Origin: a virus | Reading direction: 5' to 3' (one strand) | Virus record (IMG/VR): IMGVR_UViG_3300049846_001564 | Span: 1 to 52,790 of that record | DNA: 52,790 bases | In this document: positions 1 through 8,459 of the stretch, piece by piece | Numbering within the stretch: the stretch's first letter is position 1 | Layout: every line of letters starts with the position of its first letter | Translations under genes and position numbers: made by a program | The notes under the pieces: model-generated | What the model was told of the DNA's origin: nothing | Seen by the model: the letters and a program-made list of their open reading frames with translations, nothing else | Databases searched by the model: none

Positions 1-567
1 ATCATAGACAATCTGTATAGTCTTATCATTATAATATTCAGTATACTTATCTCTATTTGATTTATTCGAGTGCATATTTCCTATCTCAATCGGTAACTTT
101 ACATTTTGTAAAATTCCGGGCTTACTAAAATCTTCCATTTTAATATAATTAGATTTGGGAATGTTAGCCCATTCACACATTTGTGCATATCTTTTAGTAT
201 GTAATCCTGAATTATCAAATACCAACGAATCACGATTATATTGAATATATTCAATAAAATATTCGAATCCTTTATCTAATATTTCATATTCTTTTCTAAA
301 ATCAATATCATTTTTATGGTGAAACTTTAAGAAATGATACCAAGAAACATACCAATCCCATGGATTTCGAATAGTGGTAAAGACTATCGATTTTTCCAAT
401 TGCAAATTGGGAGCTACTTGTTTAATATCATCTAAGTTTATATGTCCTTCTAAATAATCAATATGAATATTGTTTCGTTGAAGTACGTGTTCAATAGTAG
501 TACCTCCCGTTTTAGGTATATGAACGTACACATATTGTGTATTATCATGTTTAAATAAGTATGCCAT
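1..567 (-). CDS. Sulfotransferase-family protein (C-terminus beyond the window)
   Basis: Minus-strand frame open from an ATG at 567 to the window edge, 189 residues read. Near the N-terminus is HIPKTGGTT, the 5'-phosphosulfate-binding loop typical of sulfotransferases. Around residue 65 is IRNPWDWYVSWYHF, which fits the 3'-phosphate-binding RNP/S region. The family moves a sulfonate from PAPS to a hydroxyl or amine, often on a glycan. The start lies 3 bases after the stop of the GT10-FkbM gene, so the two are probably co-transcribed. An APS kinase (4187-4639) in the same gene chain would supply PAPS, which supports a sulfation role; the acceptor is unknown. The missing C-terminus prevents a subfamily call. 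Confidence 0.85.
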   Translation of the reverse strand, partial: MAYLFKHDNTQYVYVHIPKTGGTTIEHVLQRNNIHIDYLEGHINLDDIKQVAPNLQLEKSIVFTTIRNPWDWYVSWYHFLKFHHKNDIDFRKEYEILDKGFEYFIEYIQYNRDSLVFDNSGLHTKRYAQMCEWANIPKSNYIKMEDFSKPGILQNVKLPIEIGNMHSNKSNRDKYTEYYNDKTIQIVYD

Positions 568-569
568 TT

Positions 570-2084
570 TTATCGTTTAAAAAATTCCCATACATATGGG
601 TAGTTTATGTTAGTATGTTTAAATCCTGAATTTAGTAACTTATCTATAATATAAGTCCTTTTTTCGATACAATCAAAGGTATAATGAAATTGTATTAATA
701 ACGAATTAATTTTATTAATGTTGCCGGATTCTATTAAACTCTCTAATAGAACGTATTCAGACCCTTCTACATTAAGTTTTAATAAATCGATAACTTCAAT
801 GTTATTATCCTCAATAAATTTATTTATCCCAATAGCACGTACTTCTTCAGATTCTGAATCGCCTACATTCATCAAAAATGTACTACTGTTATCACTTTTT
901 GATATGGACAGATAACCATCATATTTCCATCCCACCAATGCAATATTGAATGTTTTTATTTTATTACTCTCTAATTTTTTTAATTCTTCATAATATTTTT
1001 TAACTGGTTCAAAACTATATATGTATGAATCATACTTTGATACCAATTTAATATATTCACCATCATAACCACCCACATCAAATATAATTGAATTGGATGA
1101 AAGATCCAAAATATCACTAGATAATAATGAATCCCCGCCAGCTTTAAAATAGTTATCTAAATAATATTGTTGAACATGGCCATCTACCATGGTCCTAGGG
1201 TCGTTGCTATCTATATTATCAAATTTTAAATTATTGGATTCCGTTTCAACTATTCTACAAATTATATTATTGTATATCCAATCTTCTTGGCAAATAAAAT
1301 CCATGGCTTTATGATAATTTTCAACTGCATATGGTAAATAATAATCATAATCATGTTTAGAATTTAATATATCCTTCAATTCATTAATAGTATTAAATGA
1401 TAATATTCCTGATTTATTAAGTGTCATTAATTCTGAAGCACCGTAGTATATAGGAATAGTTCCTACCATAATACAATTTAATAATTTTTCCGAAAAATAA
1501 TATGGTGACTTAGTGTTTTCAACTACAACGGCAAATTTATACGGTGCTAATATCTCTTCCATATATACGAAAGGTTTATTTACGCCACTCCCGTAGTAGT
1601 CTATATTAGATATTTCTTCTACTATTTTATGTCGCAATTTATGCCCCGTAGTATTTCGTTTATCGGACAACACCATACATACATCTTTAGTTTTTTCGTA
1701 TATACCGTCATTACCTGGCAGGATCCATGATCCTCCAAATGGGTAATATACAAACTTATTATGCAATTTTAGTAACGTGTCGTCATATGTCAATATTAAA
1801 TGAAAATCATTAGTACTAACATATTGTAATATATCTTCGTACAATTTAGGATTGGTTTCTCTATTTTCTACTAACCATGCTATTTTAACTTTTGACTTTA
1901 CATTTTTTGCTTCATGTATATGTTTATCCGTGAATATAGTTATACCATCAAACTCAGGTAAATCATGCACGTACCTAATATATTTGGGGGTTCTATTATC
2001 AGTAATGGAATACACCCCAGAAGAATTTCTAAGATGTTTAAATGATGAATCAAAAAGATTTATTGTTATCATAATTGAATCCAA
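570..2084 (-). CDS. Fusion of GT10 fucosyltransferase-like domain and FkbM methyltransferase
   Basis: 504 residues with two domains. Residues about 1-285 resemble the C-terminal domain of family 10 alpha-1,3/4-fucosyltransferases, with the donor-site pattern YKFAVVVENTKSPYYFSEKL followed by GTIPIYYGA. Residues about 320-500 are an FkbM-type SAM-dependent methyltransferase, with IIFDVGGYDGEYIKL as the SAM loop, YSFEPVKKYYEEL, and DLLKLNVEGSEYVLLESL. A glycosyltransferase fused to an O-methyltransferase suggests one enzyme that adds and caps a sugar. The gene overlaps the upstream GT11 gene by 16 bases and is followed by the sulfotransferase, so three glycan-decorating activities are adjacent. 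The sugar and target are not known. Confidence 0.85.
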   Translation of the reverse strand: MDSIMITINLFDSSFKHLRNSSGVYSITDNRTPKYIRYVHDLPEFDGITIFTDKHIHEAKNVKSKVKIAWLVENRETNPKLYEDILQYVSTNDFHLILTYDDTLLKLHNKFVYYPFGGSWILPGNDGIYEKTKDVCMVLSDKRNTTGHKLRHKIVEEISNIDYYGSGVNKPFVYMEEILAPYKFAVVVENTKSPYYFSEKLLNCIMVGTIPIYYGASELMTLNKSGILSFNTINELKDILNSKHDYDYYLPYAVENYHKAMDFICQEDWIYNNIICRIVETESNNLKFDNIDSNDPRTMVDGHVQQYYLDNYFKAGGDSLLSSDILDLSSNSIIFDVGGYDGEYIKLVSKYDSYIYSFEPVKKYYEELKKLESNKIKTFNIALVGWKYDGYLSISKSDNSSTFLMNVGDSESEEVRAIGINKFIEDNNIEVIDLLKLNVEGSEYVLLESLIESGNINKINSLLIQFHYTFDCIEKRTYIIDKLLNSGFKHTNINYPYVWEFFKR

Positions 2085-2884
2085 TTTTCAGGTATTATAT
2101 CACTCGTATCTAAATTTTTACTAGGACCAAACCATTTTTTAGGTGATACTACTATTTGATTTTCATTACATTTACTTAACCAAGCACCCCACCATGAAAA
2201 TGATGAATTAGCAATTACGTGATAACCGCATCTCGACATTAAAAATAAATCTATATAATCCTTTTCATTATTGATGAAATATATATTTTGCTCCGGAGCA
2301 AAAATTGTAGTACAATAATTTATATCATCACTAAATACTGCAATATTTTTAATATCAAATTCCTTTGAATTATCTACTATATACTTTAAAGCATCTGAAT
2401 AATATTCATTTGAACATAATGGGTGGTAATCTTGTTTTTCTACGTAATCACCGCGCCTAACATGAACAGCAATCGTGTGTTTGTCTATAATTGAACCATA
2501 TTTAGTATTAATGTATTCAGTCACATACTGTGGTTCGGAAAATAAATCTAATATTAATTTTCTATTGTGCTTAAAGTATTTTTCGGATTGAAAATAACCA
2601 CGTAATTTCAAATTAACGGTTATCGGCAATGGAGTATAAGAAAATTTAGGTTCATAATAATAGGTAAACATATCATCATATATACGTTCAGTATTTACTT
2701 TAGAAAAAATATTATTATGATATGAACCATATTCAGCTAATTTTATTTGTGGTACCGAAACTGTGCAGTTGTTATCCTTAGCATAACTGTATAAAGTAGC
2801 TATTTGAAACATTTGGTTGCCTAATCCAAAATTAAATTTTCCATCACCTGGGCCTAATAAATCACAAGTTATATATGAGTTCAT
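2069..2884 (-). CDS. Family 11 glycosyltransferase (alpha-1,2-fucosyltransferase-like)
   Basis: 271 residues, close to the usual GT11 length. N-terminal GLGNQMFQIA is the family's first motif, and HVRRGDYVEK near residue 145 is the HxRRGDY GDP-fucose motif. A later FSWWGAWLSKC segment matches the conserved SSFSWWGAWL block. GT11 enzymes move fucose from GDP-fucose to the 2-OH of galactose. The start overlaps the preceding GT2 gene by 23 bases and the end overlaps the GT10-FkbM gene. With GT10 next door, two fucosyltransferase-type enzymes are encoded together, suggesting a multiply fucosylated glycan. No GDP-fucose synthesis gene is seen in the window, so host GDP-fucose is probably used. Confidence 0.88.
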   Translation of the reverse strand: MNSYITCDLLGPGDGKFNFGLGNQMFQIATLYSYAKDNNCTVSVPQIKLAEYGSYHNNIFSKVNTERIYDDMFTYYYEPKFSYTPLPITVNLKLRGYFQSEKYFKHNRKLILDLFSEPQYVTEYINTKYGSIIDKHTIAVHVRRGDYVEKQDYHPLCSNEYYSDALKYIVDNSKEFDIKNIAVFSDDINYCTTIFAPEQNIYFINNEKDYIDLFLMSRCGYHVIANSSFSWWGAWLSKCNENQIVVSPKKWFGPSKNLDTSDIIPENWIQL

Positions 2885-3623
2885 AACTATTTTTATTTCT
2901 TATTTGTTGTTCTATTAGTTTCTGTGTGCTAGTATTTATAGAACCCTCATTTTGTAATTCAGGATGCCTATTTAAAATATATAAAACATCTTCACATCTA
3001 TGAATTTTATTATTACCGGCCATTTCAACCATAGGAATACACAGGACGTGATCCCATGCAGCTGAATAATATTCATTAGTGGCCGGGTTAATTAAATCAT
3101 TTCTATTTACTTTTTTTAATAGTCCTAGTTTATATGTCTTTAAATGAGAATATGCAAACGGGTGCAATCTACATTCTGTAGTAGGAGCTAATAGCATATC
3201 ATAATGCCCGCCAGTAGCTCCCGTCGGGAATATTTGGTATTGACCGAAAGTCATCCAAATATTTGGATTTTGGTATACTAAATTTAGATAATCTAAAACA
3301 AATACTGATGACAACCAATCATCACCATCTATCTCAACTATAATATCATTATCCGACACATCCAAATCACGTAATATCCAATCAAGACCACACATATATG
3401 CTTTTGATTGGCTTCCATTATTATAGTTATCAATTTTATGAAATCTAGAATCTAGAGATTCGTATTCTTGTATAATATTAGGTGTACTGTCTGATGATTT
3501 ATCATTAACGTATACGGCTATAAAATTTTTATATGATTGTGCACGCAATATTTCCAAATTAGTACGAACCCATTGTTCTACATTATAACAAGTAGATAAT
3601 ATTATAAATTTATTTTTTATCAT
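2862..3623 (-). CDS. Family 2 glycosyltransferase
   Basis: 253 residues from the ATG at 3623. A longer frame reaches 3665, but the first 14 codons would lie deep in the upstream gene, whereas the 3623 start gives a short 14-base overlap. The start IILSTCYNVEQW and then VNDKSSDST form the GT2 nucleotide-binding beginning, and EIDGDDWL near residue 100 is the DxD-type metal site. GT-A fold enzymes of this family use UDP- or GDP-sugars. It lies between the DUF2061 membrane protein and the GT11 gene. Substrate cannot be told from sequence. Confidence 0.82.
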   Translation of the reverse strand: MIKNKFIILSTCYNVEQWVRTNLEILRAQSYKNFIAVYVNDKSSDSTPNIIQEYESLDSRFHKIDNYNNGSQSKAYMCGLDWILRDLDVSDNDIIVEIDGDDWLSSVFVLDYLNLVYQNPNIWMTFGQYQIFPTGATGGHYDMLLAPTTECRLHPFAYSHLKTYKLGLLKKVNRNDLINPATNEYYSAAWDHVLCIPMVEMAGNNKIHRCEDVLYILNRHPELQNEGSINTSTQKLIEQQIRNKNSYELIYNL

Positions 3624-3831
3624 CGTAGAGACCGTATTTAATATATCGATACCACACGCGTTCATGTATATAATACTGTAATGGTTTATATACTAATTCC
3701 ACTACGCCGAACGCTGCGCCTATTTTAATTGACCCGCTCATCGCCCATAATAATATAAATCCTACGAGCGTACTAATTATTCTGTAACTAATTGTTTTTG
3801 CTATATGCCGTTTCTTCCTAACATGAATCAT
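3610..3831 (-). CDS. DUF2061 small membrane protein
   Basis: 73 residues: a basic N-terminus (VRKKRHIAKTISYR), one or two hydrophobic segments (about 15-50), then the typical ending VVELVYKPLQYYIHERVW. These match the DUF2061 family. Its function is unknown; to my knowledge DUF2061 proteins occur near sulfate-activation genes in bacteria, which would fit the APS kinase two genes upstream here. It overlaps the nucleotidyltransferase start by ATGA and the GT2 gene by 14 bases, so translation is probably coupled. Confidence 0.8.
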   Translation of the reverse strand: MIHVRKKRHIAKTISYRIISTLVGFILLWAMSGSIKIGAAFGVVELVYKPLQYYIHERVWYRYIKYGLYDDKK

Positions 3832-4190
3832 AATAACCCTCGTGACTTCATTGATTCGCGAATAGCTGTTGCGGATATATCATGAATATCTGCTGGGGGA
3901 ACGTGTTCAATAATTTTATATCCTACACCTCTACCATAATTTATAGATTCAATGTCCGGTATAATCATAACTTTAACAGTTCCATCTAATATTAGATCCG
4001 AATAATGGTTTTCAATATTTTCCAATACTTCATGAGCTGTCCATGGGTTTTTATCATCCGGTTCCACATCGCGAATGCAAATCAAAATATTTTTATTTTC
4101 TTTAAGTGCTTGGTTAAATAACCATAAATGCCCGTCATGTAATGGTTGCCATCTACCGACGAACATAGCATATTGTTTCTTATTTTTCAT
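3828..4190 (-). CDS. NMNAT/cytidylyltransferase-like nucleotidyltransferase
   Basis: 120 residues. VGRWQPLHDGHLWLFNQAL holds the HxGH nucleotidyltransferase signature, and ISATAIRESM near the end corresponds to the ISxTxIR motif. The NPWTAHEV segment resembles NMN adenylyltransferases (NadM/NadR type). Family members join a nucleoside monophosphate from ATP or CTP to a phosphate substrate. At 120 residues it is shorter than NadM (about 170), so it is a minimal domain. It overlaps the APS kinase by ATGA. The family suggests NAD synthesis; the neighbourhood would allow an ATP-sulfurylase-like role, but no sequence feature shows that. Confidence 0.75.
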   Translation of the reverse strand: MKNKKQYAMFVGRWQPLHDGHLWLFNQALKENKNILICIRDVEPDDKNPWTAHEVLENIENHYSDLILDGTVKVMIIPDIESINYGRGVGYKIIEHVPPADIHDISATAIRESMKSRGLL

Positions 4191-4639
4191 AAATGTTTGA
4201 TTATTTCAATTAATGAATCCTCAGGATCAATATTAGTAGTATCAATATCAATAAAATTAGATACCGGCGGTTCATAATCATTTACTTTATATGATTCGCG
4301 TTCTCTACTTTCAGATGTATGTATATAAAATTCTTTTATATTATCACCCATCAGCTGTTTAAAATTTTCTCGTTGCTCACGATATGGTGACACTAATGAA
4401 ACTACTATCTTATTATATAATTTTAGATTATTTAAATAATGAGCTATTTTCTGCGCCGTTTCTATATTATTTATCCTGCCTTGTTTAGAATAATCTACAT
4501 TAGAAGTCAACTTACGCAAATCATCGCCATCTATGTGGTACACCCAATCTTTATCATATCCTTTATTAAAATGATCAACTAATAATCTTGCAAGGGTTGT
4601 TTTACCTGCGCAGGGTTGCCCCGTAAACCAATATATCAT
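4187..4639 (-). CDS. cysC: Adenylylsulfate (APS) kinase-like protein
   Basis: 150 residues. The P-loop FTGQPCAGKTTLA is near the N-terminus, followed by HIDGDDLRKLTSN, the family's DGDxxR motif. GRINNIETAQKIAH corresponds to the RxxNIxR region and VSLVSPYREQRENF to the SPyrxxR lid. APS kinase phosphorylates adenylylsulfate to PAPS, the donor for sulfotransferases. The protein is somewhat shorter than bacterial CysC (about 200 residues), and the P-loop carries GQPCAGKT instead of the usual GLSGSGKS. It overlaps genes on both sides by 4 bases. Together with the sulfotransferase at 1-567 it suggests a phage-directed sulfation route. A related small-molecule kinase is the main alternative. Confidence 0.8.
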   Translation of the reverse strand: MIYWFTGQPCAGKTTLARLLVDHFNKGYDKDWVYHIDGDDLRKLTSNVDYSKQGRINNIETAQKIAHYLNNLKLYNKIVVSLVSPYREQRENFKQLMGDNIKEFYIHTSESRERESYKVNDYEPPVSNFIDIDTTNIDPEDSLIEIIKHL

Positions 4640-5688
4640 ATACTTTTTTCTATTAATTCCTTAGCTTTGTCGAATGACATTGCATAGTATTTTTTCTTAT
4701 TATTACTAGTCTTTAAGATATCTAATTCTTGACAATACGCCAAAAAATCATTTATATCTTTTTGTCTCAAATCTAATTTCTGGTTAGAGACTAATGCTTT
4801 AAATTTAGAAGCTGACATCGATGGGTCTCCTTCTTTTCTAGATCCGTTCTGGTACAATAAATGCAATAACTTTAAATTGGTTTGCATTTGTTTATATTGC
4901 GGCGTATTCATTAATACCTTCATATCAGTAAAACTTTTTGTGATATAAAAAGCATTAAACCCGACACCCAACAAAATTATAAATTCCATAAATAAAGTTA
5001 GTAATACTAACGCCAATGTATTAGACTCATTCTCAGATTTCTTAGATTGATCTTTATTTTTGAAATCGCTTTCTAATGTAGAAATACGGGTAGTTCTCTC
5101 TTGTTCCAATGCTTTAATATTAGATTCATAGGTTTTTAGATCTTGCTTATCGCGAGTCCTAATGCGGCCATTTAAAGAGTTTTCGTATATCTGTTTAGCT
5201 TGTGTTTCATATACCGTTATTTTATTTTGGTAATACCCGAATATAGAATCCCTCTCCTGTTTGAATAATGAATCACTGCTAGTTTCTATTTTCTCAGTTT
5301 GGTCGATTAATCGATGTGCTCCATTTAGGCTTAAATAAAAAGACCCACCTACTAACATGATCACTAATAATGAACTCATAAATAATTGTATAGTAAATCT
5401 TTTTAGTTTTACCATATACATTACCAATTGTTCAAAAGCAAATCTCTTTAATAATTCATATCCACTCATAAAGACTATTATGAATCCGGATATTAGGAAT
5501 ACCTGATTGTTAAAAAATTCCGGAATAGAATCCGTAGCGTCTTTAACAAAAAAGTATGAAAAAATAACTGAGAATATATTACCTAAAAATGAAAAGTAAT
5601 ATAGCACTTTATCTAAAGTTAGAAAGTTATGCTCAAACGCGTTTACTTCAAACTTTTGTTTTAATTTTTCAAATAATTCTAATTTCAT
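4636..5688 (-). CDS. Membrane protein with long coiled coil, unknown function
   Basis: 350 residues, no recognised family. Hydrophobic segments lie at about 28-48, 62-82 and 98-122, then a charged coiled-coil stretch (about 130-220, rich in E, K, Q), a further membrane segment at about 222-248 (ALVLLTLFMEFIILLGVGF), and a soluble C-terminal domain of roughly 100 residues. The layout suggests an inner-membrane protein with a coiled coil between two membrane parts. It overlaps both neighbours by 4 bases, so it belongs to the same chain as the sulfation genes. Confidence 0.75.
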   Translation of the reverse strand: MKLELFEKLKQKFEVNAFEHNFLTLDKVLYYFSFLGNIFSVIFSYFFVKDATDSIPEFFNNQVFLISGFIIVFMSGYELLKRFAFEQLVMYMVKLKRFTIQLFMSSLLVIMLVGGSFYLSLNGAHRLIDQTEKIETSSDSLFKQERDSIFGYYQNKITVYETQAKQIYENSLNGRIRTRDKQDLKTYESNIKALEQERTTRISTLESDFKNKDQSKKSENESNTLALVLLTLFMEFIILLGVGFNAFYITKSFTDMKVLMNTPQYKQMQTNLKLLHLLYQNGSRKEGDPSMSASKFKALVSNQKLDLRQKDINDFLAYCQELDILKTSNNKKKYYAMSFDKAKELIEKSI

Positions 5689-5996
5689 CTTATATCGTAT
5701 ATTTTACCTATTAAATCTTTATATTCTAATACAGTTTCTTCCCATGGATATTCACCATCTAAACTATACCACCAACCCCAATTACCAGTTTCTCCATTAA
5801 ATGCTTTCATAGCTTTTTTGCATTCTTCTTCTGTTTTAAATACAAATGTTTCCTCGCATAAAGCAATAGTTATTTTAATCGGATTAAAACCTAGGTGTCG
5901 TAAATATTCAATTGATTTGGACCTAGGAGTACCGAATCCTTCAACGAGCCCGTTAATAAAATCTGAACCCTTATTAAAAACATCATCTCTGGTCAT
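5685..5996 (-). CDS. Hypothetical protein
   Basis: 103 residues, not recognised. A Trp-rich stretch (NWGWWYSLDGEYPWEE) precedes the C-terminus; no signal peptide or membrane segment. It overlaps the membrane-protein gene by ATGA and shares one base with the upstream GT2 stop, so it is read as part of the same chain. The small size and acidic, aromatic make-up suggest a soluble accessory protein. Confidence 0.7.
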   Translation of the reverse strand: MTRDDVFNKGSDFINGLVEGFGTPRSKSIEYLRHLGFNPIKITIALCEETFVFKTEEECKKAMKAFNGETGNWGWWYSLDGEYPWEETVLEYKDLIGKIYDIR

Positions 5997-6625
5997 TACA
6001 TTTTATTATATTTATCATTTTGATTTTCCTGCCTATCTATATCTTTAATATGTATAATGCAGTGTTCTTTACTGTCTATTGGTAAAAATGAATAATTCTT
6101 ATAACCATTTAATACTTCATGTACCATGCCTAACCAATATATAGATGGTACATTTTTATATATTCGCATTTGCCAATCAGGAAAATTAATATGACCTTCT
6201 TTATCAATTTTCCATCCCCACTTAGCTAAATGTTCTTGCGTCAAGCCATTAACGATATTGATTCTAGGAACCCAAATCGCATCGATGGTTTCATTTAAAT
6301 CAATAAAATCATGAATATTTAAGGCTAATGATTCCGATAATAATTCATCGGCATCTAAATTAACTATCCACTTTTTATTGCACTTCATATTTAAAAAATT
6401 CTTCTGTGCGCCAAAATTATAATTTAATGACCTTTTATGTATCGTAATATTTTTATATTCATCATACTTAATTAATAATTTTTTAGTTGTAGCATCTTCC
6501 GAGAAATCATCCACTATAACGATCTCATCATCCGGACGCATAATACCTAGAAGTTGTTCAACTAAGTTTTCTATATACTTGCCCTCATTGTGCGTGCATA
6601 TACCAAATGATACTGTATTAATCAT
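5996..6625 (-). CDS. Family 2 glycosyltransferase (WaaE/KdtX-like)
   Basis: 209 residues. FGICTHNEGKYIENLV and EIVIVDDFSEDATT form the nucleotide-binding start. NFGAQKNFLNMKCNKKWIVN and LDADELLS give the DxD site and match short GT2 enzymes such as LPS core glucosyltransferases. A WQMRIYKNVPSIYWLGMVHE segment is also typical of that subgroup. It starts 4 bases inside the zinc-ribbon gene. Acceptor unknown; context points to a phage-directed glycan. Confidence 0.82.
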   Translation of the reverse strand: MINTVSFGICTHNEGKYIENLVEQLLGIMRPDDEIVIVDDFSEDATTKKLLIKYDEYKNITIHKRSLNYNFGAQKNFLNMKCNKKWIVNLDADELLSESLALNIHDFIDLNETIDAIWVPRINIVNGLTQEHLAKWGWKIDKEGHINFPDWQMRIYKNVPSIYWLGMVHEVLNGYKNYSFLPIDSKEHCIIHIKDIDRQENQNDKYNKM

Positions 6626-7092
6626 ATTGCTTTTTGTAAAATACCAAGCTCTTCGCAGGCAGTTTTAAATTCATTCCTTTCAAATAATTTACTTCCTCCC
6701 ATATTAATTCTAGAAGAATAATATTCATCCTTTTTACCCGGTACCGGGTACTTGGTTCTTTCTTCTTCAGGTATTTGTACTACCGGAGCCATTCTCCATT
6801 TCCAGTTAGATTCGTTAGTACCATCAGGAAATATTAATCCTTTACTAGGGAAATTAAGTACTGATGGATACCATACTAAGTTAGTGTTCGTGTCTACGAA
6901 CTTAGATGCTTTTATAATTTCGGCAGTGACTTGTTCCCATTGTCTTAAATCAATTGAATTATGCACGTGCTTACTAGTAGTAGTATATCCGCATCCTACA
7001 CAAAGGTAGGAGTCAATTCCCGATTCAGCTTCTACATAGCATTCAATTTGCTTGCATACCGGACATTCTATTTTACCATTATCTTGTTCCAT
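6622..7092 (-). CDS. Zinc-ribbon protein, unknown function
   Basis: 156 residues. The N-terminus carries two Cys pairs, CPVCKQ and CVGCGY, spaced about 20 residues apart, a classic zinc ribbon. The rest contains Trp- and Pro-rich segments and no known domain. It overlaps the GT2 gene by 4 bases and begins one base before the GT4 stop. A DNA- or RNA-binding accessory role is possible but not shown. Confidence 0.7.
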   Translation of the reverse strand: MEQDNGKIECPVCKQIECYVEAESGIDSYLCVGCGYTTTSKHVHNSIDLRQWEQVTAEIIKASKFVDTNTNLVWYPSVLNFPSKGLIFPDGTNESNWKWRMAPVVQIPEEERTKYPVPGKKDEYYSSRINMGGSKLFERNEFKTACEELGILQKAI

Positions 7093-7093
7093 G

Positions 7094-8458
7094 TTATTTA
7101 GTATTTACGCCATCGTTTGCACCCTCATTTACAGATACGGGATCCGGTTTAACGGGCACATCTAATTTTGGCAATTCTATTTTTTTCAATTTAGGTAATT
7201 TTAAAGGTACTGGCTTAGGTATATTATCATATCCAGCATCTAAAATAGATAACAACTTTTTAGTCATTTCATCTAAATTAAACATCGTCCTAGAACGATA
7301 TGCCTGTCGCTTACCTACCTCCTTGTATTTATCATAATGTTCATATACATCCCTCATTATACCGGATGCACTTCTATAATCAACCGTTGCCCAACTAGTA
7401 CCTGCATTTAAAACGCCTTGCCACTGTGCCGACGGATGAATAGGAGTTAATTGGAACGGTAAGAACACGGCGTGCTCCATAAAATCAACATAACCAGAAT
7501 ACTTAGGTATTATAACAGGTTTAGCTGATATAGAAGCTTCCAATATTGGTCTTCCAAATCCTTCTCCCTTAGTAAAGGAAATATGTGCTTTCACTTTAGG
7601 ATGATTATACAAATCATTCATTTGAGAATCAGATAAATTGCCATGTAATAAATACACATTTGGTAATTCATCTTTGGGATTGCACGTCTTTCTAATTGCG
7701 TCTATCTTTTCCAAGACAGTTTTTCTATCAGTATAAGAATTAGTGACTTGACTTGTCTTTAATATTAGTCCCGGAGCTTCCTTTTTATTTTTAAAAGTTT
7801 CAAAGAAAGTCTTAATCAGCATTCCCACATCCTTCCTATCTTGTCCTAAATCACCTTGTAACCAATGGCCCACGAATAAAAAATTAAATTTTTCGGGAAT
7901 AGTGTTTAAAATAGAATCCGTGGCATAATCATCTCTTTTGAAAAATTTAGTTAAGTCAGCTCCTTCAAATAATACTTCTACTGGTATATTTAATTTCAAT
8001 TCGTTGATGATAGGGCTATTCGGATTGTTATCTCTACGTTGGTGATACATTGTATTGGTAAACCCCGTTTTCGCATGCTCCGATGATACTACTAATAAGT
8101 GCATTCTATTTGCTCCTTCTAACCAACTAGGATCGACGTGATCCGTTTCAATACCTGCTGTCATACCTATATTGTATTTACCTACGGGCTGAAATTCACT
8201 AGGTACTGAAATATGTATATGAATATCAGGTTGTTTAGGTAAATCCGGATTTTGCATAATACATTCCTTGATTTTGTTATCCATCGGATCATTAGGGTCT
8301 AATCCATAAAATGGAGTATTGCCCCAATTTATAGGCCATATCTTTAATTCAAATTTATCTGAACTTAAAATAGCTCTTGCAATATCCCTTGCTCTAGCAC
8401 CATATCCTGATCTAGTAGATATCGGCGCTATCATACTAACTAATATTTTTTGTTCCAT
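7094..8458 (-). CDS. GT4-like glycosyltransferase with proline/lysine-rich tail
   Basis: 454 residues. The N-terminal Rossmann half starts SMIAPISTRSGYGARARDIA. The C-terminal half holds NFLFVGHWLQGDLGQDRKDV and FTKGEGFGRPILEASISAKP, the latter being the E(x7)E donor-site region of GT-B enzymes. After about residue 415 there is a low-complexity PVPLKLPKLKKIELPKLDVP tail. The next gene downstream (8460-9401) is another GT-B piece, so this is a glycosyltransferase block. Substrates unknown. Confidence 0.8.
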   Translation of the reverse strand: MEQKILVSMIAPISTRSGYGARARDIARAILSSDKFELKIWPINWGNTPFYGLDPNDPMDNKIKECIMQNPDLPKQPDIHIHISVPSEFQPVGKYNIGMTAGIETDHVDPSWLEGANRMHLLVVSSEHAKTGFTNTMYHQRRDNNPNSPIINELKLNIPVEVLFEGADLTKFFKRDDYATDSILNTIPEKFNFLFVGHWLQGDLGQDRKDVGMLIKTFFETFKNKKEAPGLILKTSQVTNSYTDRKTVLEKIDAIRKTCNPKDELPNVYLLHGNLSDSQMNDLYNHPKVKAHISFTKGEGFGRPILEASISAKPVIIPKYSGYVDFMEHAVFLPFQLTPIHPSAQWQGVLNAGTSWATVDYRSASGIMRDVYEHYDKYKEVGKRQAYRSRTMFNLDEMTKKLLSILDAGYDNIPKPVPLKLPKLKKIELPKLDVPVKPDPVSVNEGANDGVNTK

Positions 8459-8459
8459 A

